Part shown: positions 44,123 to 52,861 of the stretch, in pieces
How the letters are laid out: each line of letters opens with the position of its first letter
How positions within the stretch are numbered: position 1 is the stretch's first letter
From: Streptomyces sp. NRRL F-525
Lineage (GTDB): Bacteria; Actinomycetota; Actinomycetes; Streptomycetales; Streptomycetaceae
Assembly (NCBI RefSeq): GCF_000716605.1
Contig: NZ_JNXE01000004.1
Coordinates: 310,001 to 374,000 of the forward strand
DNA: 64,000 nucleotides
Direction: 5' to 3'
Program-made: the position numbers and the translations under genes
Notes under the pieces: generated by a model
What the model was told of the DNA's origin: nothing
What the model saw: only the letters and a program-made list of their open reading frames with translations
Databases searched by the model: none

Positions 44123-45595
44123 ATGCTCCCGGGAGAGGACCGCGCCGCCCGGCGCGTACTGCTGGTGTGCATGGCCGCAGGGGCAACCACCTTGCTGGAC
44201 CAGGCAGTTCTGAACATCGCCATCCCCAGCATGCGGCACTCGCTCGGGGCCGGCGCGGCCGACGTGCAGTGGATCGTGGCCGGTTACTCACTGGCCTTCG
44301 GACTGGCCCTCGTACCCGGGGGCAGTCTCGGCGATCTGCACGGACGCAAGCGGCTCTTCATCGCGGGCGTGGCCGTCTTCCTCCTGGCGGGGGTGGCGGC
44401 CGCGACCGGCGGGGGTCCGGGCACCGTGATCGGCGCGCGGCTGGTGCAGGGCGCCGCGGCGGGGCTCGTCAACTCCCAGGTGATCGGCACCATTCAGGAC
44501 GTCTTCCACGGACTGGACCGGGGTCGTGCGCTGGGTCTGTACGCGGTGACGTCCGGTGTGGCCACGGCCCTCGGGCCGCCGCTCGGCGGCGCGCTCGTCG
44601 CCGGACTCGGTCCCGATGCCGGGTGGCGGTACTGCCTCCTGCTGAGCGCACCGTTCGCCGTGGTGACCCTGATCCTCGCGGCCCGCTGGCTGCCACCGCC
44701 CCGCCGCACCGCGCGCGACTCCCGGCTCGACCCGCTCGGCCTCGTCCTGGCCTGCGGCTGCACCCTGACGTTGATGGTGCCGTTCATCCGCACACCGGGC
44801 AGCGGGGGAGCGGCACTCCTGTGGGCGGCCGGTGTGTGCGCCCTGGCAGGTGTCTTCACCGTGCAGCAGCGTGCCCGGGCACGCCGGGGGCGGGCACCGC
44901 TGGTCCACCCGGCGCTGAGGTCGTCGAAGCCGTACATGCTGGGTACGGCGGTCGCCATGGCCCAGTTCGGGTCCTCGCTCGCCGCGTCCCTCGTGCTCAC
45001 CGTCTTCCTCCAGGACGGGCTGGGCCTCTCGGCCCTGCTCACGGCGGCGATCGCGCTCCCCTCGGCGATCGCGATGGGCGTCTCCTCGGCGCTGGCCTGG
45101 CGGGTGGTCCGGCGGATCGGGCCGCGCACGGTGGACGCCGGTCTGATCCTGGGCATCTGCGCAGCCCTGGCCGGATCGGTGGCCGCGCTCCATCTCCCGG
45201 CCGCGGGGCTGCCGTTGGCGTTCGCCGCCACGCAACTGCTCTCCGGCGCGGGCGGCGGCCTCGCTGTCTCGCCCAACCAGACACAGGTGCTCCAGCATGC
45301 CCCGGCGGAGGCCGCCGGAGTGGGCGGCGGCATCCTGCAGATGGCCCAGCGCATCGCGGCGGCCGTCTGCCTCAGCGCCGTCTCGGCGGTCTATCTGCAC
45401 TCCGCCACCGGCTCCCCGCGGGCCGCCTACGCGCTGGCCTCCTGCGTCTGCGCGGGCCTGCTCGCCGTGGCTCTGGTGCTGTCACGGCTGCGCCGGTCGG
45501 CCACCTCGTCGCGTACGTCGACCTCCGGGGCCCCGCCCGTAAGGAGGTCCCGAGATGACCACCACCACGACGACCGCAGCCCGCAGGAACGGTAA
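44123..45595 (+). CDS. MFS transporter (DHA2-type)
   Basis: A 490-residue transporter with about 14 predicted membrane segments. The motif GSLGDLHGRKRLF near residue 70 matches MFS motif A, and the ATG at 44123 directly abuts the TauD stop. The C-terminal 35 residues are an Arg/Ser/His-rich tail that may be an artefact of a shifted stop; a strong ribosome site for another small ORF lies inside it. Export of a product or drug is the family role. Confidence 0.88.
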   Translation: MLPGEDRAARRVLLVCMAAGATTLLDQAVLNIAIPSMRHSLGAGAADVQWIVAGYSLAFGLALVPGGSLGDLHGRKRLFIAGVAVFLLAGVAAATGGGPGTVIGARLVQGAAAGLVNSQVIGTIQDVFHGLDRGRALGLYAVTSGVATALGPPLGGALVAGLGPDAGWRYCLLLSAPFAVVTLILAARWLPPPRRTARDSRLDPLGLVLACGCTLTLMVPFIRTPGSGGAALLWAAGVCALAGVFTVQQRARARRGRAPLVHPALRSSKPYMLGTAVAMAQFGSSLAASLVLTVFLQDGLGLSALLTAAIALPSAIAMGVSSALAWRVVRRIGPRTVDAGLILGICAALAGSVAALHLPAAGLPLAFAATQLLSGAGGGLAVSPNQTQVLQHAPAEAAGVGGGILQMAQRIAAAVCLSAVSAVYLHSATGSPRAAYALASCVCAGLLAVALVLSRLRRSATSSRTSTSGAPPVRRSRDDHHHDDRSPQER

Positions 45596-45617
45596 GTCCC
45601 CTGAAGAACCTGAGTAG
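45555..45617 (+). CDS. 20-residue ORF with strong ribosome site, probable gene remnant
   Basis: AAGGAGG lies 8 nt before ATG 45555, an ideal ribosome site, but the frame ends in TAG after 20 codons (M-T6-A-A-R-R-N-G-K-S-P-E-E-P-E). The downstream DNA belongs to a different, decayed gene. It looks like the first codons of a gene truncated by recombination rather than a functional small protein, and it overlaps the MFS C-terminus. Confidence 0.4.
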   Translation: MTTTTTTAARRNGKSPEEPE

Positions 45618-45726
45618 TTGATCGACACGGCCCCGATCCCCGGCCGAGACTCCGCGCCTGCCTGGAGGTCAAGGGCACCGCGCTGCTCGCCAGGCGCGAG
45701 GCCCAGAGGGCCACCGCCACCCCGGA

Positions 45727-46044
45727 CGCCGGCACGAGACCGGCCGGCTTCAGGCCGCGTGGGAACTCTGCCGGAACGGCCGGGGCAGGGTGGTCACCCT
45801 GCGCGGCCCCGTGGGCGCCGGACACCACGAACTCCTCGACGCCTTAGGCGAGTTCGCTGAGTCCGACGGTGTCCAGGTGCTGATGGCCGCCGGCTCCCCG
45901 CTGGGGATCGTCCGCTACCCCCTCCAGAGCCCGCGCCTGGCACCGGAGATCGTCTCCGAGGTGGCCCGGCTCAACGAGGACGGCGTGGCCACCGCCCCGG
46001 TGTCGCACTGGTCGTCACTGACGATCCTGCATTGCCGGAGACCA
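45727..46044 (+). pseudogene. N-terminal fragment of a LAL-type LuxR regulator
   Basis: The frame reads AWELCRNGRGRVV, then TLRGPVGAGHHELLDALGEFAE, which resembles the start of large ATP-binding LuxR (LAL) regulators. The Walker A lysine is replaced (GPVGAGHH). A TTA codon, the bldA-dependent leucine codon of Streptomyces, encodes the Leu in DALGEF. No full-length protein follows; the frame runs into antisense of the amidohydrolase gene. Judged a remnant. Confidence 0.4.
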
Positions 46045-46054
46045 GGGCGTGGTC

Positions 46055-47395
46055 TTAGGCGCGGAGCCGGTGCTGTGTCTCGTGCATCAGGTCTTGCGCC
46101 TTGGCCGCGTGGGTCCCGACCAGGGTGCCGTCGCGTTTGGCGAACTCCCCGCCGACCAGGGCTGTCTCGACATCGGCCGGGCCGGCGCCGAGGACGAGCA
46201 TCGCGACCGGGTCGCCGAAGCCGTCCAGGTGGGGTGAACGCAGGTCGACGACGGTGATGTCGGCCTGCTTGCCGGGGGTGAGCGAACCGGTCTCGTCGGC
46301 GAGACCGAGTACCTGGGCACCGCCGAGCGTGGCCAGCCGCAGCATGTCCCGCTGGTGCAGGTCGACCTCGTGCACGAGCTCGTTGCGGGCGAGGGCCTCG
46401 GCGTTGGCACGCGAGCGTTCCGCAGCCAGCGCGAGGCGCATCTCGGAGAACAGGTCGGTCCCGGCGCTGCAGACGGTGTCCACCCCGAGTCCGGAGACGA
46501 TGTCACGTTCCAGAGCCCGCCCGGTGGCCGGGTAGGTGCCGAACTGCATCAGCATGTCCGTGCTCGGGGTGATGGTCACGGTCCCGCCCGAGGCGGCGAT
46601 CAAGTCCATCTCCTCGTCGGTCAGTTGGTTGGCGTGGATGTAGTTGACGTCCGGGCCGAGCAGCCCGTCCCGGCGTAGCGCGGTGATCGCGTCCTCGGTG
46701 CCGGCCATCCCGACGTGGACGGAGATCGGCAGGCCGAGTTCGCGGGCGAAGGCGAAGTCCTGGCGGTTGCGCTCCGGGGAGGTGAAGCACGGCCCGCGCA
46801 GCGCCATGCCCATCCGCAGCCGTCCGTTGCCGCTGGTCCCGCTGGTGCCGCCGTTGCCGGGGAAATGCTCGTCGCGCATGCGCCGGGCGTCCAGCGGGTG
46901 CGGCGGGTTCGGGTCGTCGTCGGCCGGGCCGGGGCCGCCGTAGAAGAACAGGCCGCGGATTCCGGATTCGCGCAGGCCGCGCAGGTTGGCGTCGGCGTGG
47001 TCGGCGGACTGCAGCGCGTGGGCCCAGTCGCCGATCGTGGTGATGCCCGCGTCCAGCGCCTGGAGCGCTCCCCACAGCGTGCCGGCGTAGATGTCAGGCG
47101 CGGTGTGCCTGAGGGAGATCCCGGTGAGTACCGCCGGTCCGTAGCCGTATCCGGTCATCTGCGGGGTGAAACCGGCGATCGCGCCCTGCCAGACGTGTCG
47201 GTGCGTGTCGATCAGGCCGGGGATCACCAGCCGGCCCCGCGCGTCGACGACCTCGGTGTCCGGCCCCGGGCGCAGGCCGACACCGATCTGCGTGATGACA
47301 CCGTCCCGCACGCGCACGTCGCCACCGGGTACGTCACCGAGCGCGTCGTCGAGCGTCACGACGTGGCCACCGGTGATCAGGATTTCCTCGGACAT
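46055..47395 (-). CDS. amidohydrolase (AtzA/TrzA/guanine deaminase-like)
   Basis: A 446-residue metal-dependent amidohydrolase. Metal ligands are HRH (H65, H67) in LIDTHRHVWQG; HVGMAG and HANQLT provide later His ligands and AGTDLF the catalytic Asp. ATG at 47395 has GGGAG about 7 nt upstream. The SDR gene lies about 70 nt upstream on the same strand, so they may be cotranscribed. Deamination or dechlorination of a heterocycle is typical; the substrate is not evident. Confidence 0.88.
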   Translation of the reverse strand: MSEEILITGGHVVTLDDALGDVPGGDVRVRDGVITQIGVGLRPGPDTEVVDARGRLVIPGLIDTHRHVWQGAIAGFTPQMTGYGYGPAVLTGISLRHTAPDIYAGTLWGALQALDAGITTIGDWAHALQSADHADANLRGLRESGIRGLFFYGGPGPADDDPNPPHPLDARRMRDEHFPGNGGTSGTSGNGRLRMGMALRGPCFTSPERNRQDFAFARELGLPISVHVGMAGTEDAITALRRDGLLGPDVNYIHANQLTDEEMDLIAASGGTVTITPSTDMLMQFGTYPATGRALERDIVSGLGVDTVCSAGTDLFSEMRLALAAERSRANAEALARNELVHEVDLHQRDMLRLATLGGAQVLGLADETGSLTPGKQADITVVDLRSPHLDGFGDPVAMLVLGAGPADVETALVGGEFAKRDGTLVGTHAAKAQDLMHETQHRLRA

Positions 47396-47463
47396 CGTCG
47401 AACTCCCTTTTAGTTGACTTGACTTGGGGGTGACAGGGCCGGACGTATCCGCACCGGGCAGGG

Positions 47464-48243
47464 TCATCGCGACGCGCGGATCGACGTGCCGGTGAGCTCG
47501 GCGCAGTAGTCGAGCAGGGCGTCCTGAACCCTCGCCTCGTGCGCCACGGTGGGCACGGAGCGCTCCTTCTGGTGGTAGAAGTGCCGTCCGGTGACGTGCG
47601 TGGCCGCCTCCTCGCCGGCGGCGAGCCACGTCTGGGTCACCGGGCCTTGGTCCAGGTCGTCCGGTGCGCCGGGGCCGCCCATCCTGGTCGCGACCCACCC
47701 GGGCTCCACGGAGTTCGACAGCACGTCCGGCCAGCGCCGCGCGACACCGAACGCGAGCAGGACGTCGAACAGCTTGCTGTCGCTGTACGCCTGCGCCCCG
47801 CTCCAGCGTCGGCCGCTCCACTGCGGATCGGACAGGTCCGCGTCCCCACCGCGAGCCATGCCCGAACTGAGGTAGACCAGCCGGTCGGGCCGCGTCATCG
47901 ACGCGGTCAGCAGGTAGGGCGCGAGCACGTTGACCGTGAACAGCTGGGACAGGCCGTCGACGGTCTCGACGCGGCGCGGCTCGCGGTAGCCGATGCCCGC
48001 GTTGTGGATGACGGCGTCGAACCGGCCCGCTGCGTTGGCCTGGTCGGCCACCGTCCGGATCCCGTCGAGGGATCCCAGATCACCCACCAGCACGTTCTCG
48101 GCGGTGGGCAGGACCGTACGCGTATGCGCGGCTCGCGCGATGTCGCGAGCGTGCAGCGTCACCGTGTGGCCTTGGCCGATCAGCAGGCGAGCGGCCATCA
48201 GGCCGAGGCCGTCGGCGGATCCGGTGATCAGGACGTGAGTCAT
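47464..48243 (-). CDS. short-chain dehydrogenase/reductase
   Basis: A 259-residue SDR. TGSADGLGLMAARLL is the NAD(P) motif, NAGIG the structural motif, and S with Y-S-D-S-K is the catalytic set. GGAGG is 7 nt before the ATG at 48243. It diverges from the epimerase gene at 48548 across a 304-bp region that holds a nested inverted-repeat element. Confidence 0.88.
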   Translation of the reverse strand: MTHVLITGSADGLGLMAARLLIGQGHTVTLHARDIARAAHTRTVLPTAENVLVGDLGSLDGIRTVADQANAAGRFDAVIHNAGIGYREPRRVETVDGLSQLFTVNVLAPYLLTASMTRPDRLVYLSSGMARGGDADLSDPQWSGRRWSGAQAYSDSKLFDVLLAFGVARRWPDVLSNSVEPGWVATRMGGPGAPDDLDQGPVTQTWLAAGEEAATHVTGRHFYHQKERSVPTVAHEARVQDALLDYCAELTGTSIRASR

Positions 48244-48371
48244 CGTCGCACCTCCCGGAGGGCGTTCGAGATGTGTCTCGGGTTGTCGGTCGGAACGCCG
48301 TCGACAGCCAGGAACCGGGATCCCGGCCCGCTGTCGCGGCACGTCCACTGTCGATCTGCCGGGGCCGCGCT

Positions 48372-48474
48372 GTCCAAGACCCTTTTCGTCCCCTGCGATG
48401 CCCACAGGGCATCGACGCGGCCGGCGACGTGTCATGCCCTGCGGGCATCACAGAGCACGAAACAGGTCTTGGAC
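48372..48474. repeat. 103-bp nested inverted-repeat element
   Basis: Outer 18-bp arms match at 16 positions (GTCCAAGACC...ends at 48389; partner 48457-48474). Inside are two hairpins with the same stem: CGATGCCC-ACA-GGGCATCG (48396-48414) and ATGCCC-TGC-GGGCAT (48434-48448). It lies in the promoter region between two divergent SDR genes. It may be a MITE- or REP-like element or a structured regulatory RNA. No other copy was noticed in the window. Confidence 0.6.
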
Positions 48475-48547
48475 GGGACCGGCGACCAGGCTGCACGGTG
48501 GAGTCGAACCTGATCGACAGCGAACCTGATCAACAGCGAGGGACGGC

Positions 48548-49405
48548 ATGAGGATTTTCCTGACGGGCGGCTCCGGCTACATCGGCCGGGCCACGATCGC
48601 CGAACTGGTACGGCGAGGCCACACCGTGGAGGCGCTGGCGCGCAGCGAGCGGGCGGCTCAGGCCGTGACCGGCGCCGGGGCGGTCGAGGTGCGCGGTGGA
48701 CTCGCCGACCTGGACGTGCTCAACCACGCGGCCGCCCGCGCCGACGCGGTGATCCACCTCGCGCAGGCCACCTCCGCGGACATGGACCTCGCCGCGGCCA
48801 CGGCCATGCAGGACGGCGTCGGCGCCGGCCCCTACGTGCACACCGGCGGCACCTGGGTCTACGGCGACACCGACGGCGTACAGGACGAGAGCGCACCGTG
48901 GAATCCGCCCGGCGTGGTGGCATGGCGCAGGTCGGTCGAGGACGCGGTCTCGGCGCGCGCCGCAGAAGGCGGTCGCCCCGTCGTCGTGCAGCCCGGGCTG
49001 CTCTACGGAGGCGACAACCGGCTGATCGAACATTTCTTCATCGCGCCCGGTAAAATCAGGGGTGCTGTTCCATACATCGGTACCGGCGCCAACCGGTGGG
49101 GTCTCGTGCACATCGACGACATGGCCACGCTCTACGCCGCCGCGCTCTCGGCGAAGGCGGGATCGGTCTACATCGGGGTCGGCGAGGGACACCCGACGAT
49201 GAGGCAGGTCGCCGAAGCGGCGGCGCGCGGTGCCGGACTCGACGGAAAGACGGTCTCGATCACGCTGGACCAGGCCCGCGTCGAGATGGGGCCCGTCGCG
49301 GACGCGTTCGTGCTGGACCAGCGCCTCACCTCGGCCAAGGCCCGCCGCGAGCTGGGCTGGGCACCGACACACGGTGACCCGCTCGCCACCATCGCGCGCG
49401 GCTGA
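48548..49405 (+). CDS. NAD-dependent epimerase/dehydratase family protein
   Basis: A 285-residue extended SDR: N-terminal TGGSGYIGRATIAELVRRG is the dinucleotide-binding motif. The substrate domain is short, as in the atypical NmrA-like or DUF1731-like subgroups. ATG at 48548. The LysR gene follows after 17 nt on the same strand, making a two-gene unit. A reductase role toward a small carbonyl compound is likely. Confidence 0.85.
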   Translation: MRIFLTGGSGYIGRATIAELVRRGHTVEALARSERAAQAVTGAGAVEVRGGLADLDVLNHAAARADAVIHLAQATSADMDLAAATAMQDGVGAGPYVHTGGTWVYGDTDGVQDESAPWNPPGVVAWRRSVEDAVSARAAEGGRPVVVQPGLLYGGDNRLIEHFFIAPGKIRGAVPYIGTGANRWGLVHIDDMATLYAAALSAKAGSVYIGVGEGHPTMRQVAEAAARGAGLDGKTVSITLDQARVEMGPVADAFVLDQRLTSAKARRELGWAPTHGDPLATIARG

Positions 49406-49422
49406 CCACCCGGAGGACCCGC

Positions 49423-50349
49423 ATGGACGTCGATCTGCGCAAGCTTCGCTACTTCCTCGCGGTGGCCGAGGAACTCCACTTCGGACGCGCCGCGGAGCGC
49501 CTGCACATCACCCAGCCCGTGCTCTCCCGGCAGATCCGGGTGCTCGAGAGCGAGCTGGGCGTGGAAGTGTTCATGCGCGACCGCCGCAGCACCGTGCTCA
49601 CACCGGCGGGCGAACAACTCGTCCGCGACGCCGAGCCCCTGCTGGCAGGCGCGGACGCACTGCTGCGGCGGGTACGCGCCGCGGGCGAGAGCGTCACCCG
49701 CTTCACGATCGGGTTCATGCCGGGCATCACGTTGACGCCGGTCATCCGCCTGCTGCGCGAGCGCCACCCCGGGCTGGACGTACGGATGCTGCGCACCGGC
49801 TGGCACGACCAGGTGGAGGTGCTCCACGACGCCCGCGCGGATGTCGGCATCGTCCGGTTGCCGATCGACCCGGCGGGCCTGGAGATCAGGCCGCTCTACA
49901 CCGAACCGCGCCTCGTCATGGTGGCCTCGTCCCATCCCCTCGCCGGCAAGGAGTCCGTGCGGGTCGCCGACCTGGCGGGCGATCACCTCCTGCAGGACCC
50001 CGACGCCGTCCCCGAGTGGCGCGACATCGCGGTGGAACTGCGTACCGGTGAGCGTCGCCCGGTACCGGCGATCCACAGCGTCGAGGAGAAACTCGAACTC
50101 GTCGCCGGCGGACAGGGGATCGCCGTGATCCCGGCGTCCACCGCGAACTTCTACACCCGCCCCGACGTCGAGGCGATCCCGGTCGAGGACCTCGGCCCCA
50201 ACCACGTCGCGGCGGCCTGGCCCACCGGGCGGACCACCGGCCTGGTCCAGGAGTTCGTCGACGCCGCCACCACCCTGCTGCCCGAACAGGAGGCCCGCGC
50301 GAGCCACCTCGCGACGGGCGCGGCGGCATCGGGTCCTGACGGGCCGTGA
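49423..50349 (+). CDS. LysR family transcriptional regulator
   Basis: A 308-residue LysR protein: LRKLRYFLAVAEELHFGRAAE with RLHITQPVLSRQIRVLE is the winged HTH, and a periplasmic-binding-like effector domain follows (residues 90-300). GGAGG precedes the ATG at 49423. It closes the epimerase unit and probably controls it or the divergent SDR. Confidence 0.9.
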   Translation: MDVDLRKLRYFLAVAEELHFGRAAERLHITQPVLSRQIRVLESELGVEVFMRDRRSTVLTPAGEQLVRDAEPLLAGADALLRRVRAAGESVTRFTIGFMPGITLTPVIRLLRERHPGLDVRMLRTGWHDQVEVLHDARADVGIVRLPIDPAGLEIRPLYTEPRLVMVASSHPLAGKESVRVADLAGDHLLQDPDAVPEWRDIAVELRTGERRPVPAIHSVEEKLELVAGGQGIAVIPASTANFYTRPDVEAIPVEDLGPNHVAAAWPTGRTTGLVQEFVDAATTLLPEQEARASHLATGAAASGPDGP

Positions 50350-50427
50350 TGGAAACCCGGCGTCATTCTTCCGAGCAACCGGGGCCCGCAGGCGTCATCC
50401 GTTGGCGTGCCTCCGTGTACCTGGTTC

Positions 50428-51351
50428 TCACCCGGGACTGCACGTGGAGGACTCGCGGGCGGGACGCTCGTCAGGCACAGGACGTGGACGGATCCGATTG
50501 CCGCCGCGTCGTCCTGTGCGTGCGGGTCGGCCCAGGACGACACCGAACAGGACGAGTGCCAGCCCGCACAGCTGCTGGACGGTCAGTACGTCTCCGGCGA
50601 CCGCCGTGCCGAGCAGCACGCCGGTGACGGGGTTGAGCAGCCCGATCAGGCCCACCGTGCCCGAGGGCAGGTGCCGCAGTCCGCTGAACCAGGCGGCGAA
50701 GGCCAGCGCGGTGGCGATGAGGGTGACATAGCCGAACGCGAGCAGTGCCGATGGGGAGAGTGCGGGCGGTGGGCCCTCCACGGCCGCGGCGACGGGCAGC
50801 AGGAACAGTCCTCCGGCGGTGAGTTGCCAGGCGGTCGAGGCGAGTACGTCGGTGCCGACTGTGTTCCATCGTTTGGTCAGGATGTGGCCGAAGGACGACA
50901 CGAGCACGGCCGCGGCCGAGGCGGAAATCCCCGGCACACTGATTCCCTCCGTTCCCGTGAGCAGCATGAGGCAGACGCCGCCGAGCCCGATCGCGGCGCC
51001 GGCCAGGTGCGCCGTGCCGGGCCGTTCGGACACCAGGGGCCAGGCGATGAGCATCATCGCCAGCGGGGACACCGCCATGACGGTTGAGGCGATGCTCGTC
51101 GGGAGCAGTTGGGAGGCGGCGTAGACGAGCACGAAGAACACGCTCACGTTGAGCAGTCCGAGCAGCGCGGATCGCCACCACCACGCGCCGCGTGGTCGCT
51201 GCCTGCACAGGCCCAGCAGGACGAGACCGGCGGGCAGCGCCCGCAGAGCCGCCCCGTAGAGGGGAGTGTCGGGTGGCAGGAACTCATGGGTGACGTAGTA
51301 GTTCGTGCCCCAGGCCACCGGTGCGACGGCGGTCAGTGCCACCCATCGCAT
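50428..51351 (-). CDS. EamA/DMT family transporter
   Basis: A 307-residue permease with ten hydrophobic segments in two EamA repeats, starting RWVALTAVAPVAWGTNYYVT. I prefer the ATG at 51351, preceded by GGAAGCTA and 2 nt, over an ATG at 51363. The C-terminal 30 residues are a hydrophilic Arg/Pro tail. It diverges from the MarR gene across a perfectly symmetric operator, so it is the probable MarR target and may export a metabolite or drug. Confidence 0.88.
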   Translation of the reverse strand: MRWVALTAVAPVAWGTNYYVTHEFLPPDTPLYGAALRALPAGLVLLGLCRQRPRGAWWWRSALLGLLNVSVFFVLVYAASQLLPTSIASTVMAVSPLAMMLIAWPLVSERPGTAHLAGAAIGLGGVCLMLLTGTEGISVPGISASAAAVLVSSFGHILTKRWNTVGTDVLASTAWQLTAGGLFLLPVAAAVEGPPPALSPSALLAFGYVTLIATALAFAAWFSGLRHLPSGTVGLIGLLNPVTGVLLGTAVAGDVLTVQQLCGLALVLFGVVLGRPARTGRRGGNRIRPRPVPDERPARESSTCSPG

Positions 51352-51353
51352 AT

Positions 51354-51392
51354 TAGCTTCCATGGAAGGCAATATACCTTCCGGGGAAGCTA
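51354..51392. promoter_or_regulatory. 39-bp dyad operator between the EamA and MarR genes
   Basis: TAGCTTCC (51354-51361) and GGAAGCTA (51385-51392) are mirror arms, as are GGAAGG (51364-51369) and CCTTCC (51377-51382), all centred on 51373. Each outer arm is followed, outward, by 2 nt and an ATG, so the operator halves also serve as the ribosome sites of the two divergent genes. Confidence 0.75.
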
Positions 51393-51394
51393 TT

Positions 51395-51928
51395 ATGGTG
51401 TGCATGGACGACCCGCACCCTCCGGACCGCGTGGCCCGCATCCAGGCCGACTGGCGCCGCGAGCGGCCCGACCTCGACATCTCCCCGCAGGGCGTGATCG
51501 GTCGGCTGCACCGCCTGGCCGACCGTCTCACCGAGGAACTCTGCCTCGTCTACGGGCGCTACGGCCTCAGTGAGGGGGAGTTCGACGTGCTGTGCGCACT
51601 GCGCCGCGCCGGTGAGCCGTATGAGCGCGCGCCCGGCGAGCTCGCCGCACACACCATGGTCACCACCGGCGCGATGACGAAGCGGATCGACCGCCTGGAG
51701 CGGGCCGGACTCGTCACCCGCCGCCGTTCCGACGACGACCAGCGCGGCCGTATCGTCGCCCTCACCCGGCCCGGACGCGAACTGATCGACGAGGCGTTCG
51801 CCGACCATATGCGCAACGAACGCCGCCTGCTGGACCTGCTGACGTCCGCCGAGAGCAAAGCACTCGAAGGTCTGCTCACAACGTGGCTCTCCCACGTGGA
51901 GAATCCGCCTCCGTCCGACAGCAGGTGA
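51395..51928 (+). CDS. MarR family transcriptional regulator
   Basis: A 177-residue MarR protein. The HTH lies in RAPGELAAHTMVTTGAMTKRID, and the wing reads TRRRSDDDQRGRIVALT. The ATG at 51395 is two bases after the operator arm GGAAGCTA; a second ATG at 51404 is possible. It is divergent from the EamA transporter and very likely represses it and itself through the 39-bp dyad. Confidence 0.92.
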   Translation: MVCMDDPHPPDRVARIQADWRRERPDLDISPQGVIGRLHRLADRLTEELCLVYGRYGLSEGEFDVLCALRRAGEPYERAPGELAAHTMVTTGAMTKRIDRLERAGLVTRRRSDDDQRGRIVALTRPGRELIDEAFADHMRNERRLLDLLTSAESKALEGLLTTWLSHVENPPPSDSR

Positions 51929-51992
51929 GGAGCGGCAGCCACCGCTACGGCGGCGCCCGCTCCACCCTGGCCTGTTGTTGCACCTTCGTGAA

Positions 51993-52826
51993 ATGAGCCC
52001 GCGAGGCCTTGGAGGGTCGGCAGTACTGCTGCATACAGTTGCATACATAGAAGAGATCACCTACGAGAACCCGTCGGTCGCCGAAGGCATCGCGGCCATC
52101 CGCACCGGCTCCCCGTTCGTCTACGGCCTCACCAACTACGTCGCCGCCAATCTCAGCGCCAACGTCCTGCTGGCCGTCGGCGCCGGCCCCGCCATCGGGG
52201 CCGCGGCCGACTTCCCCACCGTCTTCCCGGCCGGCGCGGGCGCCGTCTGGATCAACACGGCCGCCCTCATCAGCAACCCCGCCGAACCCGTCACCGCCGC
52301 GGCCCGCACCGCCCACGCGGCAGGCACCCGCTGGGTGCTCGACCCGGTCGCGGTCGGCGCGGGAGCGGTCGAGTACGACGCGTTCGTCACGTCCCTGCTG
52401 GCGTACCGGCCCACCGTCATCCGCGGCAACGCCAGCGAACTGACCGCGCTCGCGGGCGGCGACAGCACCGGCAAGGGAGTGGAGACCACCCTCTCCTCCG
52501 AGGACGCGATCGGTGTCGTGGAGGACCTCGCCCGGCGCACCGGCGCCATCGTCGCCGTCAGCGGCCCCACCGACTACCTGACCGACGGCACCCGCACGGT
52601 GGCCGTACCCGGCGGTGACGTACGGCTGACCCAGGTGACCGGCGCCGGATGCAGCCTCGGGGCACTGATCGCGGGCGCGCTCGCCGTCGTCCCCGACGCC
52701 CTGACCGCCACCGCGGTCGCGCACGCCGCGTACGCCGTCGCCGCCGAACGCGCCGGTGCCCGCACCACCGGCACCGGCTCCTTCGCCGTCGCCCTGCTCG
52801 ACGAGCTGTCCCTGCTCGCCGTCTGA
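51993..52826 (+). CDS. thiM: hydroxyethylthiazole kinase family protein
   Basis: A 277-residue ThiM-family kinase. PFVYGLTNYVAANLSANVLL is the substrate region, RGNASEL the conserved Asn-Ala-Ser-Glu, and VTGAGCSLGALIAG the phosphate/catalytic Cys loop. The start is uncertain: ATG 51993 is the only good in-frame start, yet the first 25 codons use rare ATA and GTA and contain two TGCATACA repeats, suggesting the real start may be downstream. Phosphorylation of thiazole alcohol for thiamine salvage is the family role; the operon partners hint at use of the thiazole sulfur. Confidence 0.85.
   Translation: MSPRGLGGSAVLLHTVAYIEEITYENPSVAEGIAAIRTGSPFVYGLTNYVAANLSANVLLAVGAGPAIGAAADFPTVFPAGAGAVWINTAALISNPAEPVTAAARTAHAAGTRWVLDPVAVGAGAVEYDAFVTSLLAYRPTVIRGNASELTALAGGDSTGKGVETTLSSEDAIGVVEDLARRTGAIVAVSGPTDYLTDGTRTVAVPGGDVRLTQVTGAGCSLGALIAGALAVVPDALTATAVAHAAYAVAAERAGARTTGTGSFAVALLDELSLLAV
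52030..52047. repeat. tandem TGCATACA repeats at the thiM start
   Basis: TGCATACA occurs at 52030-52037 and again at 52040-52047, one helical turn apart. They fall inside the first codons of the thiM frame as annotated. Their spacing and dyad-like TGTATGCA sequence resemble operators of GntR regulators such as the one at 55104. Confidence 0.45.
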
Positions 52827-52861
52827 GCCGCACCGCCGAACCACCCCTCCGGGAGCACCAC

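Noticed and set aside
45790..46257. 155-residue ORF as a normal gene
   Set aside because: Its second half is antisense to the amidohydrolase gene and its first half is a truncated LAL-regulator N-terminus.
51929..51992. Possible TPP riboswitch before thiM
   Set aside because: The gap to the MarR gene is only 64 nt and no thi-box sequence was seen.
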